Assembly: GCF_014529625.1 (NCBI RefSeq)
Contig: NZ_CP076039.1
Span: 3,968,001 to 4,032,000, forward strand
Length of the DNA: 64,000 nucleotides
Source: Candidatus Pelagisphaera phototrophica
GTDB taxonomy: Bacteria; Verrucomicrobiota; Verrucomicrobiia; Opitutales; Opitutaceae
Direction: 5' to 3'
This document shows, in pieces, positions 36,306 to 44,776 of this stretch. The notes beneath the pieces were generated by a model. The model had not been told where the DNA came from. It saw only the letters and a list, made by a program, of their open reading frames with translations, and searched no databases. How positions within the stretch are numbered: the first letter of the stretch is position 1; each line of letters begins with the position of its first letter. A program made the position numbers and the translations under genes.

Positions 36306-37325
36306 ATGAACGCAATAACATTCGCTGAAAATGGACACCTTCCCTACTGGCTCCTTCGATTTGGCATCCGCCAGCGCGTAGGCAAAAAGCTGTCCATCGA
36401 AACTTCCAAAACAACTGAAGAGCGCCACGCCTTCCTGGAGCGGCTAAGAGAGAGCCCCATTGCCCAGGATACCGAGAAGGCGAACGAGCAGCACTACGAA
36501 GTGCCGGCCGCTTTCTACAAACTTGTTCTCGGTCCCAATTTGAAATACAGCTGCTCGTACTGGCCCCGCGACTGCGAATCCTTGGCAGCGGCTGAGGAGG
36601 CCGCTTTGAAGCAGATCGAAGACCGCGCCCAACTGACGGACCACCAGAAAGTCCTCGACCTCGGTTGCGGCTGGGGATCGTTTTCCCTTTGGGCCGCGCC
36701 TCGATACCCGAACTCCAACTTTCTCGCCGTCTCAAATTCACACAGCCAAGCGACGCACATTCGGGAACAAGCAACATCGAGAGGGATCGACAACCTCAAA
36801 GTGTTTACCTGCGATGTGAACGAGTTCAGCCCCGACATGGTTTTTGATCGAATCGTCTCCGTCGAGATGCTGGAACACGCTCGCAACTACGAAAAGCTTT
36901 TCCAACGGATCAGCTCCTGGATGCAAGACGATGCCAAAATGTTTATACATGTGTTCTCGCATCGGCGATACGCGTACGACTACGACTCCAACAACCCTAA
37001 AGAGTGGATGGCACGCCAGTTCTTTACCGGTGGCATTATGCCTTCGCACGACTTGCTCCCTAGTTTCGATCAGCACTTGAAGCAGGATGCTTCATGGCTG
37101 TTAGATGGGACCAACTATCAGAAGACAGCGGAAGCCTGGCTTGACAACATGAACCAGAATGAGGCCGAGGTAAAAAGCGTCTTCGACGCCGTTTACGGTC
37201 CGAAGGAGAGCAAACAATGGATGTGGCGATGGCGTTTATTTTTCTTGGCTTGCTCTGAGCTCTTCGGCTACAAGGATGGTTCCGAATGGGGCGTGTCTCA
37301 CTACGTCTTGAGTAAGCGAATTTAG
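36306..37325 (+). CDS. Second, divergent CFA-like SAM methyltransferase
   Basis: The 339-residue protein shares the SAM motif VLDLGCGWGSFSLWAA and the VSVEMLEHARNYEKLFQRIS segment. Its N-terminus is shorter (NEQHYEVPAAFYKLVLGPN) and its C-terminus, GYKDGSEWGVSHYVLSKR, differs from typical Cfa. This shorter group occurs in the same clusters and has been linked in proteobacteria to methylation steps that lead to methyl-branched or furan fatty acids; here that is an inference. It is separated from the first methyltransferase by six bases. Substrate order between the two enzymes cannot be told from sequence. Confidence 0.85.
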   Translation: MNAITFAENGHLPYWLLRFGIRQRVGKKLSIETSKTTEERHAFLERLRESPIAQDTEKANEQHYEVPAAFYKLVLGPNLKYSCSYWPRDCESLAAAEEAALKQIEDRAQLTDHQKVLDLGCGWGSFSLWAAPRYPNSNFLAVSNSHSQATHIREQATSRGIDNLKVFTCDVNEFSPDMVFDRIVSVEMLEHARNYEKLFQRISSWMQDDAKMFIHVFSHRRYAYDYDSNNPKEWMARQFFTGGIMPSHDLLPSFDQHLKQDASWLLDGTNYQKTAEAWLDNMNQNEAEVKSVFDAVYGPKESKQWMWRWRLFFLACSELFGYKDGSEWGVSHYVLSKRI

Positions 37326-37358
37326 GTTAACGGATATTTTGCGAACAAAGGAACTGGC

Positions 37359-38084
37359 ATGCTGATCATTATCGGTTTTTTCGTGGCTCACTGGTACGCG
37401 AGCGTTTTCGCTCAGAGTTTCTTCCTGCATCGCTACATGGCGCACAGGATGTTTCTGATGAATCCGTTTTGGGAACGGTTTTTTTACCTGTTCACTTTCA
37501 TCACACAGGGATCCTCATTTCTCCATCCGAAATCCTATGCTCAACTCCATCTAGAACACCACAAGCACAGCGACACCGAGCACGACCCTCATTCGCCTCA
37601 CTTTTTGAAGGATGTGATTTCGATGATGATCAACACCGCTCGCATCTACCTTGAGTTCAAAAACGGTAAACGAGCATCCAGCTCTCCCTATATTCAAGGG
37701 CTACCCACTTGGGATCGGATCGACCGGATCGGCAACAGCCACTGGGTTCGGCTAGTCTTTTGTGGAGCATACATCGCTCTCTACCTGTGGGTTAGCCCTC
37801 CGCTTTGGATGTACGCCTTGCTACCCGTCCATTTCCTTATGGGCCCCATACATGGAGCTTTTGTGAACTGGTGTGGACACAAGTATGGATACCGGAACTA
37901 CGACACGAGTGACCAATCTCGTAACACGTTTATTTGGGATGTCTTTTTTGTGGGCGAGACCTTTCAAAACAACCACCATAAGTATCCCAACCGACTCAAC
38001 TTTGCCACTCGCTGGTATGAGCTCGACTTGGGCTATCCCGTCATTTGGTTGCTCAGCAAATTGGGAATCGTAGTCCCACGTTGA
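37359..38084 (+). CDS. Small membrane fatty acid desaturase
   Basis: The 241-residue integral membrane protein carries the three histidine boxes of acyl desaturases: FFLHRYMAHRMF (HxxxxH), HLEHHKHSDTEHD (HxxHH) and FQNNHHKYPN (HH). Hydrophobic segments lie between the first two boxes and again at WVRLVFCGAYIALYLWV. This is the short stearoyl-CoA-desaturase-like group with a diiron site. It is the last intact gene of the operon, 33 bases after the second methyltransferase. It would supply or modify the double bond used by the methyltransferases. The stop overlaps the start of a decayed CHI-like fragment. Confidence 0.87.
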   Translation: MLIIIGFFVAHWYASVFAQSFFLHRYMAHRMFLMNPFWERFFYLFTFITQGSSFLHPKSYAQLHLEHHKHSDTEHDPHSPHFLKDVISMMINTARIYLEFKNGKRASSSPYIQGLPTWDRIDRIGNSHWVRLVFCGAYIALYLWVSPPLWMYALLPVHFLMGPIHGAFVNWCGHKYGYRNYDTSDQSRNTFIWDVFFVGETFQNNHHKYPNRLNFATRWYELDLGYPVIWLLSKLGIVVPR

Positions 38085-38268
38085 AGAACTGAACGCCGCT
38101 TACCGCGATGTCCGGCGCGGTGGCCGATACACACTTCGCTACGATCCCGGCAAGGGTACATCCCTTCTATTAAACGGCGACGTCCTCCAAGAAGTTCCAA
38201 GTGAAGATTTTCACCGCATCTACTCTTCGATCTTGCTTGGTCCAGAATCACCTTTTCGACTTGAGACC
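38074..38268 (+). pseudogene. C-terminal fragment of a chalcone-isomerase-like gene
   Basis: The plus-strand frame between stop TAG 38071-38073 and about 38268 gives ELNAAYRDVRRGGRYTLRYD, then PGKGTSLLLNGDVLQEV, then EDFHRIYSSILLGPESPF. This is the C-terminal third of CHI-like (chalcone isomerase superfamily, Chalcone_3) proteins: GDRYTLxYxPGKGTxLxLNG followed by DFxxxYxxIWLGxEP. The first two thirds and a start codon are missing. CHI-like genes commonly accompany DUF1365/CFA clusters in proteobacteria, so the gene probably once belonged to this operon. The far end runs into the convergent sulfatase gene. Confidence 0.62.
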
Positions 38269-38274
38269 TCAGTC

Positions 38275-39747
38275 CTAGTCGTAGGTTTTCTGGACACCTC
38301 TATCGCTAGAATCTGGAAGGGTGAAGTCTAGCCCAATTGGCCGAGCGGTCGCATCTGCAATCCGGCCCTTCAGCGCTTTGAGCAAGTACTCAAGCTCCTG
38401 CTTGTACTCCAGATTTCGGGCGACGTTTCGCATTTCCTCGGGGTCCCTCCTTCGGTCATACAACTCCAGATTGTCCGGATCATCGATTTTCCATTGCGTA
38501 ATCCGGAAATTATCGGTCCGTAGCGTGTATCCGTTTATCAACTGTGTGAAGGCATTGGAGCGGACCGTGTTTGAAACATCCCTGAGGACAGGCTGCAGGC
38601 TGATTCCCTTCACGTAGTCCGGCGGTGGCGGCAGACCTACTAAATCACTTAAGGTACGGTAGAAGTCAATCATCTCAGCAAACCCTTGGGCCCGCCCACC
38701 CGATTGCGTGACCCCCGGAGCAGAAATTATCAAGGGCACTCTATCCGCATTCTCAAAAAGCGTGTTCTTTTGGTAGTGCCCATGTTCACCCATGTGGTAG
38801 CCATGGTCTGAGCTAAAGAGCACAATGGCATCCTCTTTTAAGCCTAGATCTTCGAGGGCGTCCATGACTCGTCCGATCTGAGCATCTACAAAGGAGATCG
38901 TCGCGTAGTAGGCATGAATCGCCTTACGAGCCATTTCCTCTGGCAGGTCGATTTGGGGTTTAAACGCAGTAACCGATTTCCGGGCGGGTTCTGGAAGGGT
39001 ATCCAAATAACCCTCTGGAATCCGTGGGACGGTGATTTCAGACAAGTCATACAAATCGAAATACTTCTTTGGAGCGACGTAAGGAGTATGCGGTTTATAG
39101 AATCCAACCGCGAGAAAAAAGGGTTCTTCCGCAACCGCATACTGGCGTAATAACCGGATGGATTCTGTCGCCACGATTCCATCTGTCTGTTCTTCATCCT
39201 CCCCTTCCGCTGCAAGCCAACTCAATGTGGCCCCAAAACTTCCGGGTCGTAGCGAAAAGATCTTTTCCTCCTCTTCCTTGTCGCGTCCACGTGGGTTTAT
39301 CTTCGTATCCCACGAAGCCGGATCGTCGTGCCCATCCGTGCCAATGCCTCTCGGATTATCGTAGTGATAGATCTTCCCAACCCGAGCCGCCGTGTATCCA
39401 TTCGCCATGAAATGCTGCGAAAGCGTCACCGCATCTGGAACATAGTCCCGAAACATCCTTCGCAACACGGTCACGCCATTTTGCTCTGGATATAAGCCCG
39501 TCATAAAGCTGGCTCTGGAGGGGCCACAAACGGGATAGTTACAGTAGGCATTCTCGAAAAGAACTCCCTCCTCAGCTAGCCGATCAATATTGGGAGACTG
39601 AACCAACGGGTGACCATAGCTGCCCAGATCACAGTTTAGATCATCCGTCATGATGAATACCACGTTGGGTTTAGCGACAGAACTTGCCATGCTAGCAACG
39701 AAAAAACCAAGCGTGATGCCAACTCTAAAAACAAATCTAGGCTTCAT
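38275..39747 (-). CDS. Secreted sulfatase, iduronate-2-sulfatase-like (S1 family)
   Basis: From ATG 39747 the 490-residue protein has a signal peptide (RVGITLGFFVASMASSVA) and the alkaline-phosphatase-fold sulfatase core: KPNVVFIMTDDLNCDLGSYG with metal Asps, the formylglycine site NYPVCGPSRASFMTGLYP (Cys74 in CxPSR), AVGFYKPHTPYVAP, and LFSSDHGYHMGEHGHYQKNT. This pattern (KPHxP, GEHG) is that of iduronate-2-sulfatase-like enzymes acting on sulfated sugars; the true substrate is unknown. The open frame runs 15 residues further upstream but without a signal-like start. It converges with the CHI-like fragment and is 162 bases downstream of another sulfatase, likely within one cluster. Confidence 0.88.
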   Translation of the reverse strand: MKPRFVFRVGITLGFFVASMASSVAKPNVVFIMTDDLNCDLGSYGHPLVQSPNIDRLAEEGVLFENAYCNYPVCGPSRASFMTGLYPEQNGVTVLRRMFRDYVPDAVTLSQHFMANGYTAARVGKIYHYDNPRGIGTDGHDDPASWDTKINPRGRDKEEEEKIFSLRPGSFGATLSWLAAEGEDEEQTDGIVATESIRLLRQYAVAEEPFFLAVGFYKPHTPYVAPKKYFDLYDLSEITVPRIPEGYLDTLPEPARKSVTAFKPQIDLPEEMARKAIHAYYATISFVDAQIGRVMDALEDLGLKEDAIVLFSSDHGYHMGEHGHYQKNTLFENADRVPLIISAPGVTQSGGRAQGFAEMIDFYRTLSDLVGLPPPPDYVKGISLQPVLRDVSNTVRSNAFTQLINGYTLRTDNFRITQWKIDDPDNLELYDRRRDPEEMRNVARNLEYKQELEYLLKALKGRIADATARPIGLDFTLPDSSDRGVQKTYD

Positions 39748-39909
39748 ACGAAGAAGTACTACGGCACATCTCGAGGCTTTACAAGCAGCCATACAATCGG
39801 CGACAGAAATTACTACCGACAGATTGTAGTCATCTATGATTTGGGTATCAGTTTCTTAAAGGACCGCAAAGATCCCGAAGGATGGGACGGGCTGGATACC
39901 CGCCCACAA

Positions 39910-41421
39910 TCAATCCCCCAGCTGCTTAATCTTGAAGCGTTCTAAAACCGCGGGTTCGCGTTCGCTCTCCATGATCGCTTCTATCTTAGCAACAACTTCA
40001 GGATAGGCGGCGGAAACATCGAACTGCTCCCTTGGGTCAGTCTTTAGATTGTACAGCTCCAGATCCATGTTTCCTTTGAAAATCCCTTTTCGCAGGGCTT
40101 TCCAATCTCCCATGCGAACCGCTTGCTGTCCCTCGTAGGCGGGAAATTCCCAATACAGGAATTCATGAGGTTCTTGCGGTTCTCCCAGAAGATTCGGGAC
40201 AAAACTGAGTCCATCTACATCCGAAGGAACTAGGGCACCGGAAAGCTCGCACAGTGTAGGGAGCACGTCCCAAAAGGCGGAGACATGCTGAGAAGTTCGC
40301 CCCCCCTTGATCATGCCCTCCCAACTGGCAATCATCGGTACTCGAATACCCCCTTCCGTTGAAAAACCTTTAGCCCAACCATATTCACTTTTGAAAGGCG
40401 AAGCACTTTCAAAATAATTGGAATCGCTACCGCCATTATAGGTGGGGCCATTGTCGCTGGAAAACAGAATCAATGTGTTTTCGTAAAGTCCGAGCTTTTT
40501 CAGTTCGCTGACAATGTCGCCTACTTGCTCATCCAAATAGGATACCATTGCCGCATAGGTCGCTCGGGGGGTCCTATTGGGGAAATATCCCTTGTTCCCA
40601 AGGTAGGGATCTTCAGGTCCCAGTTTTTTCTGGTAATATTCAACCCAACTCTCTGGAGCCTGCAGCGGAACATGGGGAATGGGCGAAGCGAAATATAAAA
40701 AGAAGGGGCTTTCCTTGTTCTCCCTCACAAATTCCAAGGCCTCCCCGAGCATGAGCTCTGGCGCATATTCGCTTAACCGGTATTTCGAATAGCTCGCAGG
40801 ATCGTTTGGATCTGCTCCTTCTGCCAGCTTCGTCCCCGGAACGACTAGCTCGTTATCGAGCCAATCCTTTTCTTCGTTTTTCCAAAGGTGTTTGGGATAG
40901 AAAGTGTGTGCCTGACGCTGGCAGTTGTATCCGTAGAAAAAGTCAAACCCCATCTTGGTCGGGATACTGTTTGTAAGGGGGGCACCCAGTCCCCATTTAC
41001 CGACAATGGCCGTTTTGTATCCAACTCCCTGTAGCAACGTACCAATCGTTTTAGTCCCTACTGGAAGCGGGCGCTGACCCTCCAGATTTGGATCTTCGAC
41101 CGCCTTTGCGAAATTCCAAGTGTCTCCACGTTCCCTCCACTCGTCATTACCACGAATGTAGGCATGGCCTGTGTGTTTCCCTGTCATGAGAACACAGCGT
41201 GATGGAGCGCAAACCGGGGAACCTGAGTAATGTTGAGTAAACCGAATACCACTCGCCGCCAAGGCGTCTATGTTTGGCGTTTCAATTGTGTCCTGTCCAT
41301 AGCAGCCAAGTTCATTGTAGCCTAAATCGTCCGCGAGAATATAGACGATATTTGGCTTCTCTGAATAGACTGAGTGTAATTGCAGGATCGTTACGACCGA
41401 AATTAAGAGAATCGATTTCAT
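39910..41421 (-). CDS. Secreted arylsulfatase (S1 family)
   Basis: The 503-residue enzyme starts with a signal peptide (SILLISVVTILQLHSVYS). Core motifs are EKPNIVYILADDLGYNELGC, the formylglycine site GSPVCAPSRCVLMTGKHTGH (Cys71 in CxPSR), AIVGKWGLGAP, PHVPLQAPESW and LFSSDNGPTYNGGSD. It removes sulfate esters from an extracellular or periplasmic substrate after Cys-to-formylglycine maturation; no maturase gene is visible in the window. A 24-bp-arm inverted repeat lies between its start and the upstream GH109-like gene. Strand and spacing suggest membership in the minus-strand cluster extending to 49.5 kb. Confidence 0.9.
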   Translation of the reverse strand: MKSILLISVVTILQLHSVYSEKPNIVYILADDLGYNELGCYGQDTIETPNIDALAASGIRFTQHYSGSPVCAPSRCVLMTGKHTGHAYIRGNDEWRERGDTWNFAKAVEDPNLEGQRPLPVGTKTIGTLLQGVGYKTAIVGKWGLGAPLTNSIPTKMGFDFFYGYNCQRQAHTFYPKHLWKNEEKDWLDNELVVPGTKLAEGADPNDPASYSKYRLSEYAPELMLGEALEFVRENKESPFFLYFASPIPHVPLQAPESWVEYYQKKLGPEDPYLGNKGYFPNRTPRATYAAMVSYLDEQVGDIVSELKKLGLYENTLILFSSDNGPTYNGGSDSNYFESASPFKSEYGWAKGFSTEGGIRVPMIASWEGMIKGGRTSQHVSAFWDVLPTLCELSGALVPSDVDGLSFVPNLLGEPQEPHEFLYWEFPAYEGQQAVRMGDWKALRKGIFKGNMDLELYNLKTDPREQFDVSAAYPEVVAKIEAIMESEREPAVLERFKIKQLGD

Positions 41422-41441
41422 AATTAGTCTGTTTTTTATCC

Positions 41442-41513
41442 GTAGCTCTGTGCTTCAGCCTGAGCCATTTTTCTTTCTCAATCTTTCCTGCTCAGGCTGA
41501 AGCACTGAGCTAC
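41442..41513. repeat. Long imperfect inverted repeat (REP-like palindrome)
   Basis: Two 24-base arms, 41442-41465 and 41490-41513, are reverse complements with one mismatch and are separated by a 24-base T/C-rich loop. Each arm contains GCTTCAGCCTGAG or its complement. The element fills the gap between the GH109-like stop codon and the start of the sulfatase. It could fold in RNA as a strong hairpin that protects or attenuates the message, or be a dispersed palindromic repeat. No long T run follows, so a simple terminator is less likely. Confidence 0.75.
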
Positions 41514-41517
41514 TTTA

Positions 41518-42918
41518 TTACGCGACAATATCTAAAGGCTTCGTATGCTTCCACTCTCCTCGCGTAAAATCGGGAAACACCTGAGGGGCCCCATCTTCCG
41601 CAACCGATTTTTCGCTGAGCGGTGATACTGCACTCCAAAACGCGCCTTCATAAACATTCTGATCAAGAGGCTGCCCGAGGCGCAGACACTCAATCATACG
41701 GTAGCGCATGATAAAGTCCATTCCCCCATGGCCTCCCATCTTTTTAGCAAGTTCTCCGAGGCGCTTGTATAGAGGATGTTCATACTTTGCAAAAATCGCT
41801 TCCAATTGCTCTCCTTCCGCCCACTTGTGGTGGTTGTCGGTCGCCCCGTCTACTCCTCCTTCTAAAGCCACTCGAGTGGGAAACCCCGCTAGCGTCCCCT
41901 TCGTCCCTTGTACCAAATTGTGACGAGAGTAGGGTCGAGGACTGGTTTCGTCCCATTGAACCATTACGGTTCGTCCCAAATTCGTTTTGATGATCGACGT
42001 ATTGAGGTCACCCCCTTTGAAATCGATCTTATTCCACTTGTGATCGGCCGGAAAGTTCTCTTTCGCGTACAGACTGCGTCCTCGCCCAAGGGTTGAATAC
42101 GAAACCAGTCTCCCAAAATTGTCATCTCCACGAGCCAGATTCATGTATTGCGCCACTGGGCCAAGGCCATGGGTGGGATACAAGTTCCCATCACGATTTG
42201 CGTAATGGTAGGTTCTCCAAGAGCCGGTACTGCGCTCACTGTTCATTTGGCCACGCAGCTCGTGAATGTATGAGGCTTCGGCATGCAGCAATTCGCCAAT
42301 CACCCCTTGGCGGCACATATTAAGATAGATCAACTCTTCGCGCCCATAGTTGACATTCTCCATCATCATACAGTGCCTGCCGGTTGATTCCGATGTATCC
42401 ACGATATCCCACATTTCCTTATTGGTCAGCGCCAAGGGAACTTCGACAAACGCGTGCACTCCTGCCTTCATGGCCTCGATTGCCATCGGAGCGTGCAACT
42501 TCCATGGAGTAGCGATGACTACCATGTCAGGCTTTCGCTCGCGAAGCATTTGCTTCCAGCTATCACCATTTTCGTAGTACAGTTTAATGTTTTGATGCCG
42601 CTCTCCCTTGCCCGCCGCAACGCTCTTGCTTTGGGCCTTTTTTGCTAGATCTTCGTGCAGGTCGCTGATTCCAACCACTTCAGTGCCTTCGATTTCCGCT
42701 ATCTGACTATTGTGCCCACTCCCTCGTGCTCCCACACCGATAAAGGCGCAACGCACAGTATCGAGTTTAGGAGCGATAAAGTCGCCCATATACTTGGCGC
42801 TAGCTCTCCGCGAAGGCGTTTCACTCTTCTTTGCGATCGTGCAACCGGCCACGATTCCAGTCGCCGAAGCCCCTATAATTTTTACGAATTTGCGGCGCGA
42901 ACTATCTTCACTTTTCAT
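41518..42918 (-). CDS. GH109-like Gfo/Idh/MocA oxidoreductase with twin-arginine leader
   Basis: The 466-residue protein begins with a twin-arginine signal (SRRKFVKIIGASATG) and a possible lipobox cysteine at Cys26, so it is exported folded. The NAD site is RCAFIGVGARGSGH (about 56-69), followed by GISDLHEDLA, VVIATPWKLHAPMAIEAMKA and the EVPLALT segment. The GH109 hallmark NLYPTHGLGPVAQYMNLARG is present, as in NAD-dependent alpha-N-acetylgalactosaminidases (GH109) of Elizabethkingia and Akkermansia. Substrate is therefore likely an alpha-GalNAc-type glycoside, but Gfo/Idh proteins vary and this is family-level evidence. It lies between the sulfatase and the symporter on the minus strand. 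Confidence 0.82.
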   Translation of the reverse strand: MKSEDSSRRKFVKIIGASATGIVAGCTIAKKSETPSRRASAKYMGDFIAPKLDTVRCAFIGVGARGSGHNSQIAEIEGTEVVGISDLHEDLAKKAQSKSVAAGKGERHQNIKLYYENGDSWKQMLRERKPDMVVIATPWKLHAPMAIEAMKAGVHAFVEVPLALTNKEMWDIVDTSESTGRHCMMMENVNYGREELIYLNMCRQGVIGELLHAEASYIHELRGQMNSERSTGSWRTYHYANRDGNLYPTHGLGPVAQYMNLARGDDNFGRLVSYSTLGRGRSLYAKENFPADHKWNKIDFKGGDLNTSIIKTNLGRTVMVQWDETSPRPYSRHNLVQGTKGTLAGFPTRVALEGGVDGATDNHHKWAEGEQLEAIFAKYEHPLYKRLGELAKKMGGHGGMDFIMRYRMIECLRLGQPLDQNVYEGAFWSAVSPLSEKSVAEDGAPQVFPDFTRGEWKHTKPLDIVA

Positions 42919-42957
42919 ATTAGCTGAAAGCTTTCTGTTTTATTCTGTATCCAAATG

Positions 42958-44763
42958 TTATGTGTCAAACATGCTTCTTGATCCGCCGCCCACATTTTTT
43001 GAGGTGATTAGTTTCACCGCCAAACCGATCGCGATCACTAGGAGAATTAGACCTATTCCATATTCCCCATAAATCAGTTTTCCGATTCCAAAAAGAAAAC
43101 CGTATACGGAAACGATGCCCATAAGGGCTTGGGCAATCTGCGGCCACAGGGCCTCGGGTCTGGGGAGGAAAGTCTTGGATTGTTCACGCACGGGATTCCA
43201 CCCGTTACCTCCAGGGCTGACCCGCTTGTAGAACATGAGCAAATTCTTCATGTCGCTCGGAGGCGTAAGAAGAGTGACCGTTACCCAAATGACTGTTGTC
43301 ATTCCAATACCACTGATGAGCTCTACCCACCAAGCCCATCCGGGATCCACCACCTTGAATGTAACCGCGATAATGAAGGAAGCAATCATCGCCGCCAACT
43401 CGCTGAAGGCATTGATTCGCCACCAGAACCAGCGAAGGATGAAAAGAAGTCCCGTACCCGCACCGACCTGAAGCAAAATTTGAAACGTATCAAGAGCACT
43501 CTTCAAATTAAGCGCCAGCCAGCCAGCAAACACCATTAGCACCGCGGTTGATATCCGGCCAACCAATACCAGTTCCTTGCCACTGGCTTTCGGCTTAACG
43601 AAACGCTTATAAAAATCGTGCGCTACGTACGAGGAGCCCCAATTTAGATGCGTCGATATCGTCGACATGTAAGCGGCTACCAACGACGCGAGTACGAGAC
43701 CCATCCAACCACTTGGTAGAAAGGTCAGCATCGCCGGATAGGCAAGATCGTGACCTAAAACGCTTGGATCTACATCGGGAAACGCCACCTGGATGCTTTC
43801 TAGAGTCGGGAAGACGACCAGCGACGCAAGCGCAACTAGAATCCAAGGCCAAGGACGGAGCCCATAGTGGGCGAAATTGAAAAACAGAACCGCACCCGTT
43901 GCCTGTCGCTCATTTTTCGCCGCCAGCATACGCTGAGCAATGTAACCGCCACCGCCTGGCTCCGCGCCCGGATACCAGACACTCCACCACTGGACGACTA
44001 ACGGGATCACCAACAATGTCATCCAGAGGTTTAGGTTCTCATCCGTCAACGTCCCCGAAGCGTCACGCTCCACCGTCGGAAAAAATCCAATCTTGTCCGC
44101 GACGTTTGGGTGCTCCAGCAAGGCTCCCAACGACCCAATATCCGCATGCCCAATAGCGAAAAAAGCAGCCCCCACAGAGCCGATCATGGCCACAATAAAC
44201 AACAGGAAGTCCGTGAAAACAACTCCCCTAAATCCTCCCAAGGACGAGAATACCACCGTAACCGCCGAGGCCCACAAGATACATTGCAGAGGACTGAATC
44301 CTAGCATGACGCCCCCAATCTTGATCGCAGCGAGAGAGACCGACGCCATAATCATGATATTGAAAAAGACCCCGAGATAGAGAGCTCTGAAGCCACGCAA
44401 AAACGCGGCACTCTTTCCGGTATATCGAACTTCATAGAACTCGATGTCCGTCAATACGTCCATACGCCTCCACAGCTTGGCGTAGAGAAATACCGTCACC
44501 ATACCGGTGACCAGAAAAGCCCACCAAACCCAGTTCCCCGCCACTCCGTTTTGCCGCACAATATCCGTGACGAGATTCGGAGTATCCGTTGAGAACGTTG
44601 TCGCTACCATCGATACTCCCAGTAGCCACCAGGGCATCTCTCTTCCCCCAAGGAAAAAGTTCCAGGCATTTTTACCAGCTATCTTTGCGACTACGACGCC
44701 GATCAATACCACTGCGAGAAAGTAGACGCCAATTATGATCCAATCGAGATTTGTGAGTTGCAT
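42958..44763 (-). CDS. Sodium:solute symporter (SSS family)
   Basis: The 601-residue protein has about 13-14 hydrophobic helices. SSS features include an early LDWIIIGVYFLAVVLIG helix, GGREMPWWLLGVSMVATTFS with the Na-site region, GYIAQRMLAAKNERQAT, and the SLVAAYMSTISTHLNWGSSY helix corresponding to the conserved S/T Na2 site. It would import a small polar solute, probably a sugar or sugar derivative, with sodium across the inner membrane. It is 39 bases upstream of the GH109-like gene and 13 bases downstream of the TIM-barrel gene, so it is firmly in the operon. Confidence 0.9.
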   Translation of the reverse strand: MQLTNLDWIIIGVYFLAVVLIGVVVAKIAGKNAWNFFLGGREMPWWLLGVSMVATTFSTDTPNLVTDIVRQNGVAGNWVWWAFLVTGMVTVFLYAKLWRRMDVLTDIEFYEVRYTGKSAAFLRGFRALYLGVFFNIMIMASVSLAAIKIGGVMLGFSPLQCILWASAVTVVFSSLGGFRGVVFTDFLLFIVAMIGSVGAAFFAIGHADIGSLGALLEHPNVADKIGFFPTVERDASGTLTDENLNLWMTLLVIPLVVQWWSVWYPGAEPGGGGYIAQRMLAAKNERQATGAVLFFNFAHYGLRPWPWILVALASLVVFPTLESIQVAFPDVDPSVLGHDLAYPAMLTFLPSGWMGLVLASLVAAYMSTISTHLNWGSSYVAHDFYKRFVKPKASGKELVLVGRISTAVLMVFAGWLALNLKSALDTFQILLQVGAGTGLLFILRWFWWRINAFSELAAMIASFIIAVTFKVVDPGWAWWVELISGIGMTTVIWVTVTLLTPPSDMKNLLMFYKRVSPGGNGWNPVREQSKTFLPRPEALWPQIAQALMGIVSVYGFLFGIGKLIYGEYGIGLILLVIAIGLAVKLITSKNVGGGSRSMFDT

Positions 44764-44776
44764 AGTGGGGAGGGGC

